DNA of 64,000 nt. It comes from Streptomyces sp. WM6378 (GTDB lineage: Bacteria > Actinomycetota > Actinomycetes > Streptomycetales > Streptomycetaceae). Every line of letters starts with the position of its first letter. Within the stretch, counting starts at the first letter, position 1. Shown one piece after another: positions 33,364 through 41,480 of the stretch. The stretch is from contig NZ_LGDD01000293.1 of NCBI RefSeq assembly GCF_001279695.1, positions 1 through 64,000 of the forward strand, written 5' to 3'. Under the pieces are notes generated by a model. It saw only the letters and a list, made by a program, of their open reading frames with translations, was not told the DNA's origin and did not search any database. The position numbers and the translations under genes were made by a program.

Positions 33364-34161
33364 TCAGTCCCGTACGCCGAAGAGGTGCAGCAGTGCCGCG
33401 ACCTGGCGGTAGGGGTCGGTGCGGCCCGCCCGGTCCTCGGCGGCGAGCAGCCGGTCCAGCTCGTCGGCGGGCGGCAGCGGCGTCTCGTTCGGCACGTTGT
33501 CGGTGAACACCCGCACCCCGTACCAGGCGTGCAGCGGCGCCGCGATCCCGTCCAGCGTGCGGGTCAGCGCGGCGAGCTTGTCGGCCCGGACCGGGAGGCC
33601 GAGCCGGTTGGTGTACGAGTCGGTGTCGAAGGCCGACAGGGCGCCCGGCCAGTCACCGGCGAGCCCGGGCCGCACGGCCAGCGCGTCGGCGTTCCGTACG
33701 AGCAGCGAGAGCAGGCCGCCGGGGGCGAGCATCCGGGCCAGGCCCGCGAGCATGGCGTCGGGCTCCTGGACGTACATCAGGACGCCGTGGCAGAGCACCA
33801 CGTCGAAGGAGCCCGGCAGGAAGTGCACCCCGGTCTCGCGGCCGTCGCCCTCGATCAGGCGGACCCGCTCGCGGATGCCCTCGGGCTCGGTGGCCAGCGA
33901 CTCGCGGGCCACCTTCAGCATCCCGGGATCGGATTCGAGCCCGGTCACCGAGTGCCCGGCGCGGGCCAGGCGCAGGGCCTGGGTGCCCTGGCCCATGCCG
34001 ACGTCCAGCACGCGCAGGCGCTGGCCCACCGGGAAGCGCGCGGCTATCTGCTCGTCGAGCTGACGGGCCACGAGCTCCTGGCGGACGACGTTGCGCAGCC
34101 CGGCGAGGCCCTTGAGCCAGGCGCCGCCGGCGCCGGTGAAGCCGGACGGCCGGCCGCTCAG
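33364..34161 (-). CDS. Class I SAM-dependent methyltransferase, possible CTG start
   Basis: The 265-residue product has a Rossmann methyltransferase core: VLDVGMGQGTQALRLARAG (motif I), GLESDPGML, IEGDGRE, and FDVVLCHGVLMYV (motif II/III). The substrate is unknown; the type is often called UbiE/CmoM-like. The start is uncertain. No ATG/GTG lies near the beginning of the conserved N-terminus (TGAGGAWLKGLAGLRNVV). The only codon there is a CTG at 34161 that overlaps the TGA of the DUF3043 gene, with GGAGAG close before it. The nearest ordinary start is the GTG at 34071 with AGGAG, which would remove 30 residues. Confidence 0.75.
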   Translation of the reverse strand: MSGRPSGFTGAGGAWLKGLAGLRNVVRQELVARQLDEQIAARFPVGQRLRVLDVGMGQGTQALRLARAGHSVTGLESDPGMLKVARESLATEPEGIRERVRLIEGDGRETGVHFLPGSFDVVLCHGVLMYVQEPDAMLAGLARMLAPGGLLSLLVRNADALAVRPGLAGDWPGALSAFDTDSYTNRLGLPVRADKLAALTRTLDGIAAPLHAWYGVRVFTDNVPNETPLPPADELDRLLAAEDRAGRTDPYRQVAALLHLFGVRD

Positions 34162-34754
34162 GGCCGCTCTCCGCGCTTGACCTGCGGCTTGGGCAGCCGC
34201 AGCCGGCGCATCTGGAGCGTGCGCATCAGGCCGTAGGCGACGGCGCCCTTCTTCGGCTCGTCCGGGAAGCGGGCGGCCAGCGCCTTCTTCAGGCGGAAGG
34301 CGAGCCCGATCGAGTCGAGCACGATGAGCACGATCACGACGAGCCACAGCAGCAGCGAAAGGCTCTGCAGGCTGCCGATCCGGATCATCGAGAGGACCAG
34401 GATGATCACCGCGAGGGGCAGGAACATCTCGGCGACCGAGAACCGGGAGTCGACGAAGTTGCGGACGAACCCTCGCACCGGGCCCTTGTCACGGGCCGGC
34501 AGATAGCGCTGGTCGCCATTGGCGAGCGCCTCGCGCTGCTTGGCCATGTCGACCCGGCGGGCCTCGCGCTGGCGCTTGGCGGCCTCCTTGCGGTCGGTCG
34601 GCACGGTCGAGGCACGGCGGCGCTGAGTCTGGGCCTCACTCCGCTTGGGAGTGGGGCGCCCCTTGGGGGCCTCGGGGTCGCGGGGCGCTTTGGAGAGGTC
34701 CGCCGTCACCTTGTCGGTGGGGGCCTTCTCTGCGTTGGAACGGCTACGGAACAC
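34158..34754 (-). CDS. DUF3043 membrane protein
   Basis: The 198-residue protein starts with a long, highly charged Lys/Arg/Glu-rich cytoplasmic region (1-110, likely coiled), with two membrane helices following (AEMFLPLAVIILVLSMIRI and LSLLLWLVVIVLIVLDSIG). The family is actinobacterial and of unknown function. I prefer the GTG at 34754 (VFRSRSN); a TTG at 34763 would add MGI. It is coupled to the downstream methyltransferase through overlapping stop and start, and divergent from pspA with a 263-bp gap. Confidence 0.8.
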   Translation of the reverse strand: MFRSRSNAEKAPTDKVTADLSKAPRDPEAPKGRPTPKRSEAQTQRRRASTVPTDRKEAAKRQREARRVDMAKQREALANGDQRYLPARDKGPVRGFVRNFVDSRFSVAEMFLPLAVIILVLSMIRIGSLQSLSLLLWLVVIVLIVLDSIGLAFRLKKALAARFPDEPKKGAVAYGLMRTLQMRRLRLPKPQVKRGERP

Positions 34755-35017
34755 AATCCCCAAGGGTACGGGGTAACGGGAATGGACCCCAGGCCGGTGG
34801 GGAACGATCCCACAACGCCTTGCGTCTCCAGGGAGGGGCGATGCACGGTTCCCCGAGGTTCACCTACTCCCTGCGCCGGATCAACGCGGGACGCAGTCGT
34901 CCTTGGGGATGAGCGCATCGTTGCCCGAACAGTGCGGTAATGGATGCAGGGCCCGTACTGTGGGTCCTGTTGCAGCAGCTGGAGCTGGAGTCCGTCAGAA
35001 GGGGGCGCGCGAAGCCC
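34755..35017. other. Divergent spacer between DUF3043 gene and pspA
   Basis: The 263-bp spacer should contain promoters in both directions. A weak plus-strand candidate lies around TTGCCC (about 34921-34926) and GGTAAT (about 34936-34941), though the spacing is short. I see no strong palindrome and no additional gene. Confidence 0.35.
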
Positions 35018-35812
35018 ATGAGCGGTGTCATGAAGCGTATGGGGATGATCTTCCGCGCGAAGGCGAACAAGGCCCTTGACCGGGCCGAGGACCCTCGCGA
35101 GACCCTCGATTACTCGTACCAGAAGCAGCTTGAGCTGCTCCAGAAGGTGCGCCGGGGCGTCGCGGACGTCGCGACCTCCCGCAAGCGTCTGGAGCTGCAG
35201 CTCAATCAGCTCCAGAGCCAGTCCTCCAAGCTGGAGGACCAGGGCCGCAAGGCCCTCTCGCTCGGCCGTGAGGACCTGGCCCGCGAGGCCCTGTCCCGCC
35301 GGGCCTCGCTGCAGCAGCAGGTCACCGACCTGGAGACGCAGCACCAGACGTTGCAGGGCGAGGAGGAGAAGCTCACCCTCGCGGCCCAGCGCCTCCAGGC
35401 CAAGGTCGACGCCTTCCGTACCAAGAAGGAAACGATCAAGGCGACGTACACGGCGGCCCAGGCCCAGACCCGCATCGCCGAGTCCTTCTCGGGCATCTCC
35501 GAGGAGATGAGCGACGTCGGCATGGCCATCCAGCGGGCCGAGGACAAGACCGCGCAGCTCCAGGCGCGGGCCGGCGCGATCGACGAACTGCTCGCCTCCG
35601 GCGCCCTCGACGACCAGTCGGGCCTCGCCAAGGACGACATCCAGACCGAGCTGGACCGGCTGTCCGGTGGTACGGATGTAGAGCTGGAACTGCAGCGGAT
35701 GAAGGCCGAGCTGATGGGTGGCCCGGCCAACGGGAAGCAGGCCATCGAAGGCGGCACCGCCGCTCCCGAGGACAAGGCCCCGCAGCAGAGCCCGCGCTTC
35801 GACAAGCAGTGA
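35018..35812 (+). CDS. pspA: Phage shock protein A (PspA/IM30/Vipp1 family)
   Basis: The 264-residue protein is a canonical PspA coiled coil. The amphipathic N-terminus (MKRMGMIFRAKANKALDRAE) precedes long heptad-rich helices through about residue 220. LDYSYQKQLELLQKVRRGVA and the SFSGISEEMSDVGMAIQRAEDK segment are typical. PspA binds and remodels the inner face of the membrane under stress. The ATG at 35018 follows AAGGGGG at some distance; a second ATG at 35030 is an alternative. The PspAA gene follows 19 bp later, and a two-component system after that, forming an envelope-stress unit. Confidence 0.93.
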   Translation: MSGVMKRMGMIFRAKANKALDRAEDPRETLDYSYQKQLELLQKVRRGVADVATSRKRLELQLNQLQSQSSKLEDQGRKALSLGREDLAREALSRRASLQQQVTDLETQHQTLQGEEEKLTLAAQRLQAKVDAFRTKKETIKATYTAAQAQTRIAESFSGISEEMSDVGMAIQRAEDKTAQLQARAGAIDELLASGALDDQSGLAKDDIQTELDRLSGGTDVELELQRMKAELMGGPANGKQAIEGGTAAPEDKAPQQSPRFDKQ

Positions 35813-35831
35813 CGAGCGGCAGGAGACGTTC

Positions 35832-36110
35832 ATGATCGTCCGGATCATGGGGGAGGGGCAGGTGAAGCTGGCGGACAGCCACTTCACCGAGCTCAACAAG
35901 CTCGACGACGAACTCCTCGCCCAGATGGAGGACGGTGACGAGGAGGGCTTCCGCCGCACCCTGAACGCGCTCCTCGACGCGGTGCGCCGGTTGGGCGAGC
36001 CGCTGCCCGACGACTCCCTGGAGCCGTCCGAGCTGATCCTTCCGAGCCCGGACGCGAGCCTGGACGAGGTCAAGGAGATGCTCAGCGACGACGGGCTCAT
36101 CCCGGGCTGA
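35832..36110 (+). CDS. pspAA: PspA-associated protein PspAA
   Basis: The 92-residue protein matches the PspAA domain, which regularly pairs with PspA in actinobacteria: MIVRIMGEGQVKLADSHFTE, then LNKLDDELLAQMEDGDE and a C-terminal LPSPDASLDEVKEMLSDDGL. GGAGA stands seven bases before the ATG. The molecular role is not known; the constant partnership suggests it modulates PspA. It lies between pspA and the histidine kinase gene. Confidence 0.88.
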   Translation: MIVRIMGEGQVKLADSHFTELNKLDDELLAQMEDGDEEGFRRTLNALLDAVRRLGEPLPDDSLEPSELILPSPDASLDEVKEMLSDDGLIPG

Positions 36111-36143
36111 CCGGGGGCCGGGGTCCCGGCCCCTTTACGGTAG

Positions 36144-37379
36144 GTGACCGTGACCCCCATCGACCGTGCCCGCCCGTGGCTCAGGGCGCATCCGCTGGCC
36201 CTGGACGCGGTCCTCGCCTCCGGCGTACTGCTCTGCATGGTCGTCGGCTCCTTCGCCGACCCGCACGGGCCGAACGGGCCCACCTTCGGCACCCGCACGC
36301 CGGGCCTGCGTTCCCTCGTCCTGATGACTCTGGGCGCGGCCGTCCTCGTACTGCGGCGGCGCAGGCCCATGGCCGTGCTCGGCTGCGCCAGTGCGCTCAC
36401 CATGGTCGAGCTGAGCCTCGGCGCGCCGCCCGCGCCCGTCGCGATGAGCGCCGTCGTCGCGCTGTACACGGTCGCCGCCCACACCGACCGGCCCACCACC
36501 TACCGGGTCGGCGTGCTCACCATCGTCGTGCTCACCGGTACGGCGATGCTCCTCGGCACCCCGCCCTGGTACTCCCAGGAACACCTCGGGATCTTCGCCT
36601 GGACCGGCATGGCCGCGGCTGCCGGAGACGCCGTGCGCAGCCGGCGCGCCTTCATCGACGCGATCAGGGAGCGCGCCGAGCGGGCCGAGCACGGCCGCGA
36701 GGAGGAGGCCCGGCGCCGGGTCGCCGAGGAACGGCTGCGGATCGCCCGCGACCTGCACGACGTGGTGGCCCACCACATCGCGCTGGTCAACGTCCAGGCC
36801 GGGGTCGCCGCCCACGTCATGGACAAGCGACCCGACCAGGCCAAGGAGGCCCTCGCCCATGTGCGCGAGGCCAGCCGGTCGGCGCTGGACGAACTCCGGT
36901 CCACCGTCGGCCTGTTGCGCCAGTCCGGCGACCCGGCCGCCCCCACCGAGCCCGCCCCCGGACTCGCCGTCCTCGACGACCTGCTCGGCGGCTTCCGGCG
37001 CGCGGGGCTGCCCGTCGAGCTCGCGCGCGCCGACGACTCCCCGCTGCCCGCCTCCGTCGACCTCGCCGCGTACCGGGTCATCCAGGAGGCGCTCACCAAT
37101 GTGCAGAAGCACGCGGGACCCGGCGCCAAGGCCGAGGTGAGCGTCGTACGGGTCGGACCGAACACCGAGATCACCGTCATCGACAACGGCACCGCCGCGG
37201 GCGACGGGACCGGCGGAGGTGACGGCGGCGGGCACGGCCTGCTCGGCATGCGCGAGCGCGTCACCGCGCTCGGCGGCAGCTGCACCGCCGGGCCCCGCTA
37301 CGGCGGCGGCTTCCGCGTACAGGCGATACTGCCGGTCAAGGCCGCGGAGACCGGGGCCACGGGGGAAGGCGCGTCATGA
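36144..37379 (+). CDS. Sensor histidine kinase, NarL/DesK type
   Basis: The 411-residue kinase has about four to five membrane helices in residues 15-160, a short coil, a HisKA_3 dimerisation box (DLHDVVAHH, phospho-acceptor H205), and a HATPase_c domain ending in GHGLLGMRERV. There is no large extracytoplasmic sensor domain, so it probably senses something in or at the membrane, as intramembrane kinases do. The start is the GTG at 36144; another GTG two codons on is possible. Its stop overlaps the ATG of the response regulator (ATGA). The position behind pspA-pspAA suggests envelope-stress signalling. Confidence 0.92.
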   Translation: MTVTPIDRARPWLRAHPLALDAVLASGVLLCMVVGSFADPHGPNGPTFGTRTPGLRSLVLMTLGAAVLVLRRRRPMAVLGCASALTMVELSLGAPPAPVAMSAVVALYTVAAHTDRPTTYRVGVLTIVVLTGTAMLLGTPPWYSQEHLGIFAWTGMAAAAGDAVRSRRAFIDAIRERAERAEHGREEEARRRVAEERLRIARDLHDVVAHHIALVNVQAGVAAHVMDKRPDQAKEALAHVREASRSALDELRSTVGLLRQSGDPAAPTEPAPGLAVLDDLLGGFRRAGLPVELARADDSPLPASVDLAAYRVIQEALTNVQKHAGPGAKAEVSVVRVGPNTEITVIDNGTAAGDGTGGGDGGGHGLLGMRERVTALGGSCTAGPRYGGGFRVQAILPVKAAETGATGEGAS

Positions 37380-38065
37380 CGATCAAGGTGGTACTCGCCG
37401 ACGACCAGGCGCTGCTGCGCTCGGCGTTCCGCGTACTGGTCGACTCCGAGCCGGACATGGAGGTCGTCGGCGAGGCCGCCGACGGCGCCGAGGTCGTCGA
37501 CGTGGTCCACCGGACCCTGCCGGACGTGGTCCTGATGGACATCCGGATGCCCGGCACCGACGGCCTCGCCGCGACCCGCGCGATCACCGCCGACCCGGCG
37601 CTGGCCACCGTCCACGTGGTGATGCTGACGACCTTCGAGGTCGACGAGTACGTGGTGCAGTCGCTGCGGGCCGGCGCCTCGGGCTTCCTCGGCAAGGGCG
37701 CCGAACCCGAGGAACTGCTCGGCGCGATCCGGATCGCGGCAGCCGGTGAGGCGCTGCTCTCGCCGGCCGCGACCAAGGGCCTGATCACCACCTTCCTCGC
37801 GCAGGGCGGCAGTTGGGACGGCCGGGGTGAGGACCCGGGGCGGCACGGCGAGCGCCTCGCCGCCCTCACGGTCCGCGAGCGCGAGGTCCTGGTGCAGGTC
37901 GCGGGCGGCCACTCCAACGACGAGATCGCCGAGCGTCTCACGGTCAGCCCGCTCACCGTGAAGACCCACGTCAACCGCGCGATGGCCAAATTGAGCGCCC
38001 GCGACCGTGCCCAATTGGTGGTAATCGCCTACGAATCCGGCCTTGTCCGCCCACGGGTGGACTGA
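37376..38065 (+). CDS. Response regulator, NarL/FixJ family
   Basis: The 229-residue regulator has a receiver domain with phospho-acceptor D55 (VVLMDIRMPG), the conserved threonine in MLTTFEVDEYV and the lysine in LGKGAEP. A LuxR-type helix-turn-helix follows at about 160-225 (LTVREREVLVQVAGGHSNDE, then VSPLTVKTHVNRAM). It is coupled to the upstream kinase. Likely targets are the neighbouring RND pump and/or pspA, which is inference from position. Confidence 0.94.
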   Translation: MTIKVVLADDQALLRSAFRVLVDSEPDMEVVGEAADGAEVVDVVHRTLPDVVLMDIRMPGTDGLAATRAITADPALATVHVVMLTTFEVDEYVVQSLRAGASGFLGKGAEPEELLGAIRIAAAGEALLSPAATKGLITTFLAQGGSWDGRGEDPGRHGERLAALTVREREVLVQVAGGHSNDEIAERLTVSPLTVKTHVNRAMAKLSARDRAQLVVIAYESGLVRPRVD

Positions 38066-38133
38066 AGGGTGGAGTGCGGCGTACTGCGGCTGCGGTATGC
38101 GCGGGATAAGGAAAGGGACCTGGGAGCGAGGAA

Positions 38134-38163
38134 TTGCACCCGCCCCATGGCCGAGGGTTATAG
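38134..38163 (+). promoter_or_regulatory. Candidate promoter for the RND pump gene
   Basis: TTGCAC (38134-38139) and TTATAG (38158-38163) form a -35/-10 pair with an 18-bp spacer in the 205-bp gap before the RND gene (ATG at 38271). This suggests the pump can be transcribed independently of the two-component genes. Confidence 0.45.
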
Positions 38164-38270
38164 GCGGGGGCCGGGTCTTCCCGGGTGATGCGCCGCGTGA
38201 TCACGGGCCGGTCCCGCCTGCCTCCTGCCGGGTACCGCCGCTCGCACGCCACAGAAGAGAGACCCCACCC

Positions 38271-41200
38271 ATGTCCTGGCTGTCCAGATTCAGCCTCGCA
38301 CAACGGGCCCTGATAGGCCTGATGTCGATCGTCGCGATCGTCTTCGGGGCGATCGCCATTCCGCAGCTCAAGCAGCAACTGCTGCCCACCATCGAACTGC
38401 CGATGGTGTCGGTGCTCGCCCCCTATCAGGGCGCGTCCCCCGACGTGGTCGAGAAGCAGGTCGTCGAGCCGCTCGAAAAGAACATCAAGGCCGTCAGCGG
38501 AGTCAAGGGCATCACGTCCACGGCGTCCGAGGGCAACGCCGTGATCATGGCGACCTTCGATTACGGCACGGGTACGAAGCAGCTCGTCGCCGACATCCAG
38601 CAGGCCGTCAACCGGTCCCGCACCCAGATCCCCTCGGAAGTCGACCCGCAGGTCGTGGCCGGCTCCACCGACGACATGCCGACCGTCGTGCTCGCGGTCA
38701 CCTCCGACAAGGACCAGCAGGCGCTCGCCGACCAGCTGGACCGCACGGTCGTCCCGGCCCTGGAGGACATCAAGGGCGTCGGCCGCGTCAGCGTCGACGG
38801 CGTCCAGGACCTCCAGGTCAACGTCACGCCCGACCCGAAGAAGCTGGCCGCGGCCGGCCTCAACACGATGACGCTCGGCGACGCCCTGAAGGCGGGCGGC
38901 GCCACCATCCCCGGCGGCTCGTTCTCCGAGGACGGCAAGAGCCGCACGGTCCAGGTCGGCGCCCCGTACACCTCGCTGAAGCAGATCGAGGACCTGCGGA
39001 TCAAGCCGCAGCAGGGTGCCACGGTCCGCCTCGGTGACATCGCCACCGTCAAGCAGCAGCCCTCCCAGCGGGTCTCCATCACCCGCACCAACGGCAAGCC
39101 GAGCCTCGCCGTGATGGCCACCATGGACCACGACGGCAGCGCCGTCGCGATCTCCAAGGACGTCAAGGACAAGCTGCCCGACCTGAAGAAGGACCTCGGC
39201 TCGGGCGCCGAGCTCACCGTCGTCTCGGACCAGGGCCCGCAGGTCTCCAAGGCCATCTCCGGCCTGACCACCGAGGGCGCGCTCGGCCTGCTCTTCGCGG
39301 TGCTCGTGATCCTGCTCTTCCTGGCGTCCATCCGCTCGACGCTGGTGACCGCGGTCTCCATCCCGCTGTCCGTGGTCCTCGCGCTGATCGTGCTGTGGAC
39401 GCAGGACCTCTCCCTCAACATGCTGACCCTGGGCGCGCTGACGATCGCGATCGGCCGGGTCGTCGACGACTCGATCGTGGTCCTGGAGAACATCAAGCGC
39501 CACCTCGGCTACGGCGAGGAGCGCCAGGAGGCGATCCTCGCGGCGGTCAAGGAGGTCGCCGGCGCGGTCACCGCCTCGACGCTCACCACCGTCGCGGTCT
39601 TCCTCCCGATCGCCTTCGTGAACGGCATGGTGGGCGAGCTGTTCGGCTCGTTCAGCCTCACCGTCACCGCGGCCCTGCTCGCCTCGCTGCTCGTCTCGCT
39701 GACCGTCGTCCCGGTCCTGTCGTACTGGTTCCTGCGCGCGCCCAAGGCGATCGCGGGCATCGACCCGGACGAGGCGCGCCGCAGGGCCGAGGAGAAGGAG
39801 AACAAGGCCCGCCTCCAGCGGATGTACGTTCCGGTCCTCCGCTTCGCCACCCGGCGCCGCCTCACCAGCGTGCTGATCGCGGTCGTGATCCTGATCGGCA
39901 CGTTCGGCATGGCCGGCCTCCTGAAGACCAACTTCTTCGACCAGGGCGAGCAGGACACCCTCTCGATCAAGCAGGAGCTGGCCCCGGGCACCAGCCTGGA
40001 CGCGGCGGACGCGGCCTCCAAGAAGGTCGAGCAGATCCTCGCCGCCGACCCGGCGGTCAAGAGCTACCAGGTCACCGTCGGCTCCTCCGGCTTCATGGCG
40101 GCCTTCGGCGGCGGCACCGGCGCCAACCAGGCCTCGTACACCGTGACGCTGAAGAGCGCGGGCGACTACGACAAGGCGCACGACCGGCTTGAGGCGGCCC
40201 TCAAGGGCCAGCCGGGCAACCCGGCCATCTCGACCGGCGGCGGCTTCGGCAGCCAGGACCTGAGCGTGGTCGTCAAGGCGGCCGACGGCGACGTCCTGAA
40301 GAAGGCCTCGGAGCAGGTCCGCCAGGCGGTCGCGAGCCTCAAGGACGTCAGCGACGTCCAGAGCGACCTGGCGCAGAGCGTGCCACGGGTCTCGGTGCAG
40401 CCCAACGACAAGGCGGCCGACGCGGGCTTCAACCAGACCACCCTCGGCATGGCCGTCGCCCAGCAGGTGCGGGGCACCCAGGTCACCAAGGCGATCATGG
40501 GCGACTCCGAGCGTGATGTGTACATCACCGCGGCCGACCCGGCCACCACGGTGGACCAGCTCAAGAACCTCGTCCTCGGCCCGGTCAAGCTCGGTGACAT
40601 CGCCGACGTGAAGCTGGTCCCCGGCCCGGTCTCGATGACCCGGATCGACGGCGCCCGCTCCGCGACCATCACCGCCAAGCCGGTCGGCGACAACACCGGC
40701 AAGGTCAGCACCGACCTCCAGGCCAAGATCAAGGACCTGAAGCTGCCGTCCGGCGCCACCGCCTCCATCGGCGGCGTCTCCTCGGACCAGTCGGACGCGT
40801 TCAAGAACCTGGGCCTGGCGATGCTGGCGGCGATCGCGATCGTCTTCATGCTCCTGGTCGCGACGTTCAAGTCGCTGATCCAGCCGCTGATCCTGCTCGT
40901 CGCGATCCCGTTCGCGGCGACCGGCGCGATCGGCCTCCTGATAGCGACCGGCACCCCGATGGGCGTCCCGGCGATGATCGGCATGCTCATGCTGATCGGC
41001 ATCGTGGTCACCAACGCGATCGTCCTGATCGACCTGATCAACCAGTACCGCAAGCAGGGTCTCGGCGTCGTCGAGGCGGTCGTCGAGGGCGGTCGCCACC
41101 GCCTGCGCCCGATCCTCATGACGGCACTGGCGACGATCTTCGCGCTGCTCCCGATGGCGCTCGGCGTCACGGGCGAGGGCGGCTTCATAGCCCAGCCGCT

Positions 41201-41390
41201 CGCGGTCGTGGTGATCGGCGGTCTGGTGACGTCGACCCTCCTGACGCTGCTCCTGGTGCCGACGCTCTACGCGATGGTCGAGCTCCGCAAGGAGCGCAAG
41301 GCCGAGAAGAAGGCGGCCAAGCGCGCCAGGAAGGCGGGGCTCCCGGCCCCGTCGGACGACTCCGACCAGCTGGAGCCCGCCAACGCCTGA
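38271..41390 (+). CDS. RND efflux transporter, AcrB/HAE1-like (ACR_tran)
   Basis: The 1039-residue protein is a full-length RND pump with the duplicated layout: one membrane helix, a large extracytoplasmic loop (about 35-335), a block of helices, a second helix and loop (about 540-860), and a final block. TM4 carries the proton-relay aspartates in IAIGRVVDDSIVVLENI, and MPTVV and GSSGFM motifs appear in the porter domains. It lacks the usual Gram-negative membrane-fusion partner nearby, as expected for a monoderm. GAGAGA is a weak ribosome-binding site. A convergent terminator follows. Substrates are unknown. Confidence 0.9.
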   Translation: MSWLSRFSLAQRALIGLMSIVAIVFGAIAIPQLKQQLLPTIELPMVSVLAPYQGASPDVVEKQVVEPLEKNIKAVSGVKGITSTASEGNAVIMATFDYGTGTKQLVADIQQAVNRSRTQIPSEVDPQVVAGSTDDMPTVVLAVTSDKDQQALADQLDRTVVPALEDIKGVGRVSVDGVQDLQVNVTPDPKKLAAAGLNTMTLGDALKAGGATIPGGSFSEDGKSRTVQVGAPYTSLKQIEDLRIKPQQGATVRLGDIATVKQQPSQRVSITRTNGKPSLAVMATMDHDGSAVAISKDVKDKLPDLKKDLGSGAELTVVSDQGPQVSKAISGLTTEGALGLLFAVLVILLFLASIRSTLVTAVSIPLSVVLALIVLWTQDLSLNMLTLGALTIAIGRVVDDSIVVLENIKRHLGYGEERQEAILAAVKEVAGAVTASTLTTVAVFLPIAFVNGMVGELFGSFSLTVTAALLASLLVSLTVVPVLSYWFLRAPKAIAGIDPDEARRRAEEKENKARLQRMYVPVLRFATRRRLTSVLIAVVILIGTFGMAGLLKTNFFDQGEQDTLSIKQELAPGTSLDAADAASKKVEQILAADPAVKSYQVTVGSSGFMAAFGGGTGANQASYTVTLKSAGDYDKAHDRLEAALKGQPGNPAISTGGGFGSQDLSVVVKAADGDVLKKASEQVRQAVASLKDVSDVQSDLAQSVPRVSVQPNDKAADAGFNQTTLGMAVAQQVRGTQVTKAIMGDSERDVYITAADPATTVDQLKNLVLGPVKLGDIADVKLVPGPVSMTRIDGARSATITAKPVGDNTGKVSTDLQAKIKDLKLPSGATASIGGVSSDQSDAFKNLGLAMLAAIAIVFMLLVATFKSLIQPLILLVAIPFAATGAIGLLIATGTPMGVPAMIGMLMLIGIVVTNAIVLIDLINQYRKQGLGVVEAVVEGGRHRLRPILMTALATIFALLPMALGVTGEGGFIAQPLAVVVIGGLVTSTLLTLLLVPTLYAMVELRKERKAEKKAAKRARKAGLPAPSDDSDQLEPANA

Positions 41391-41430
41391 CCCGGGCCCG
41401 CAACGAAGCCCGGCCAGGTCCCACAACGAC

Positions 41431-41463
41431 GAAGGCCGCCCCTCCGACCGGGGGGCGGCCTTC
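41431..41463. terminator. Bidirectional hairpin between RND pump and nadA
   Basis: GAAGGCCGCCCC (41431-41442) and GGGGCGGCCTTC (41452-41463) are perfect 12-bp arms between two convergent stop codons. Confidence 0.85.
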
Positions 41464-41480
41464 CGTCGTGTTCCGGGCGG

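Noticed and set aside
38271..41390. Reading the pump as an MmpL-type transporter
   Set aside because: The length, the DD pair in TM4 and the porter-domain motifs fit the AcrB/HAE1 (ACR_tran) type better than MmpL proteins.
37971..41426. A 1151-codon minus-strand open frame opposite the RND pump
   Set aside because: The composition is dominated by Asp, Arg, Gly and Val without any domain, and the plus strand has a full-length RND transporter with correct motifs.
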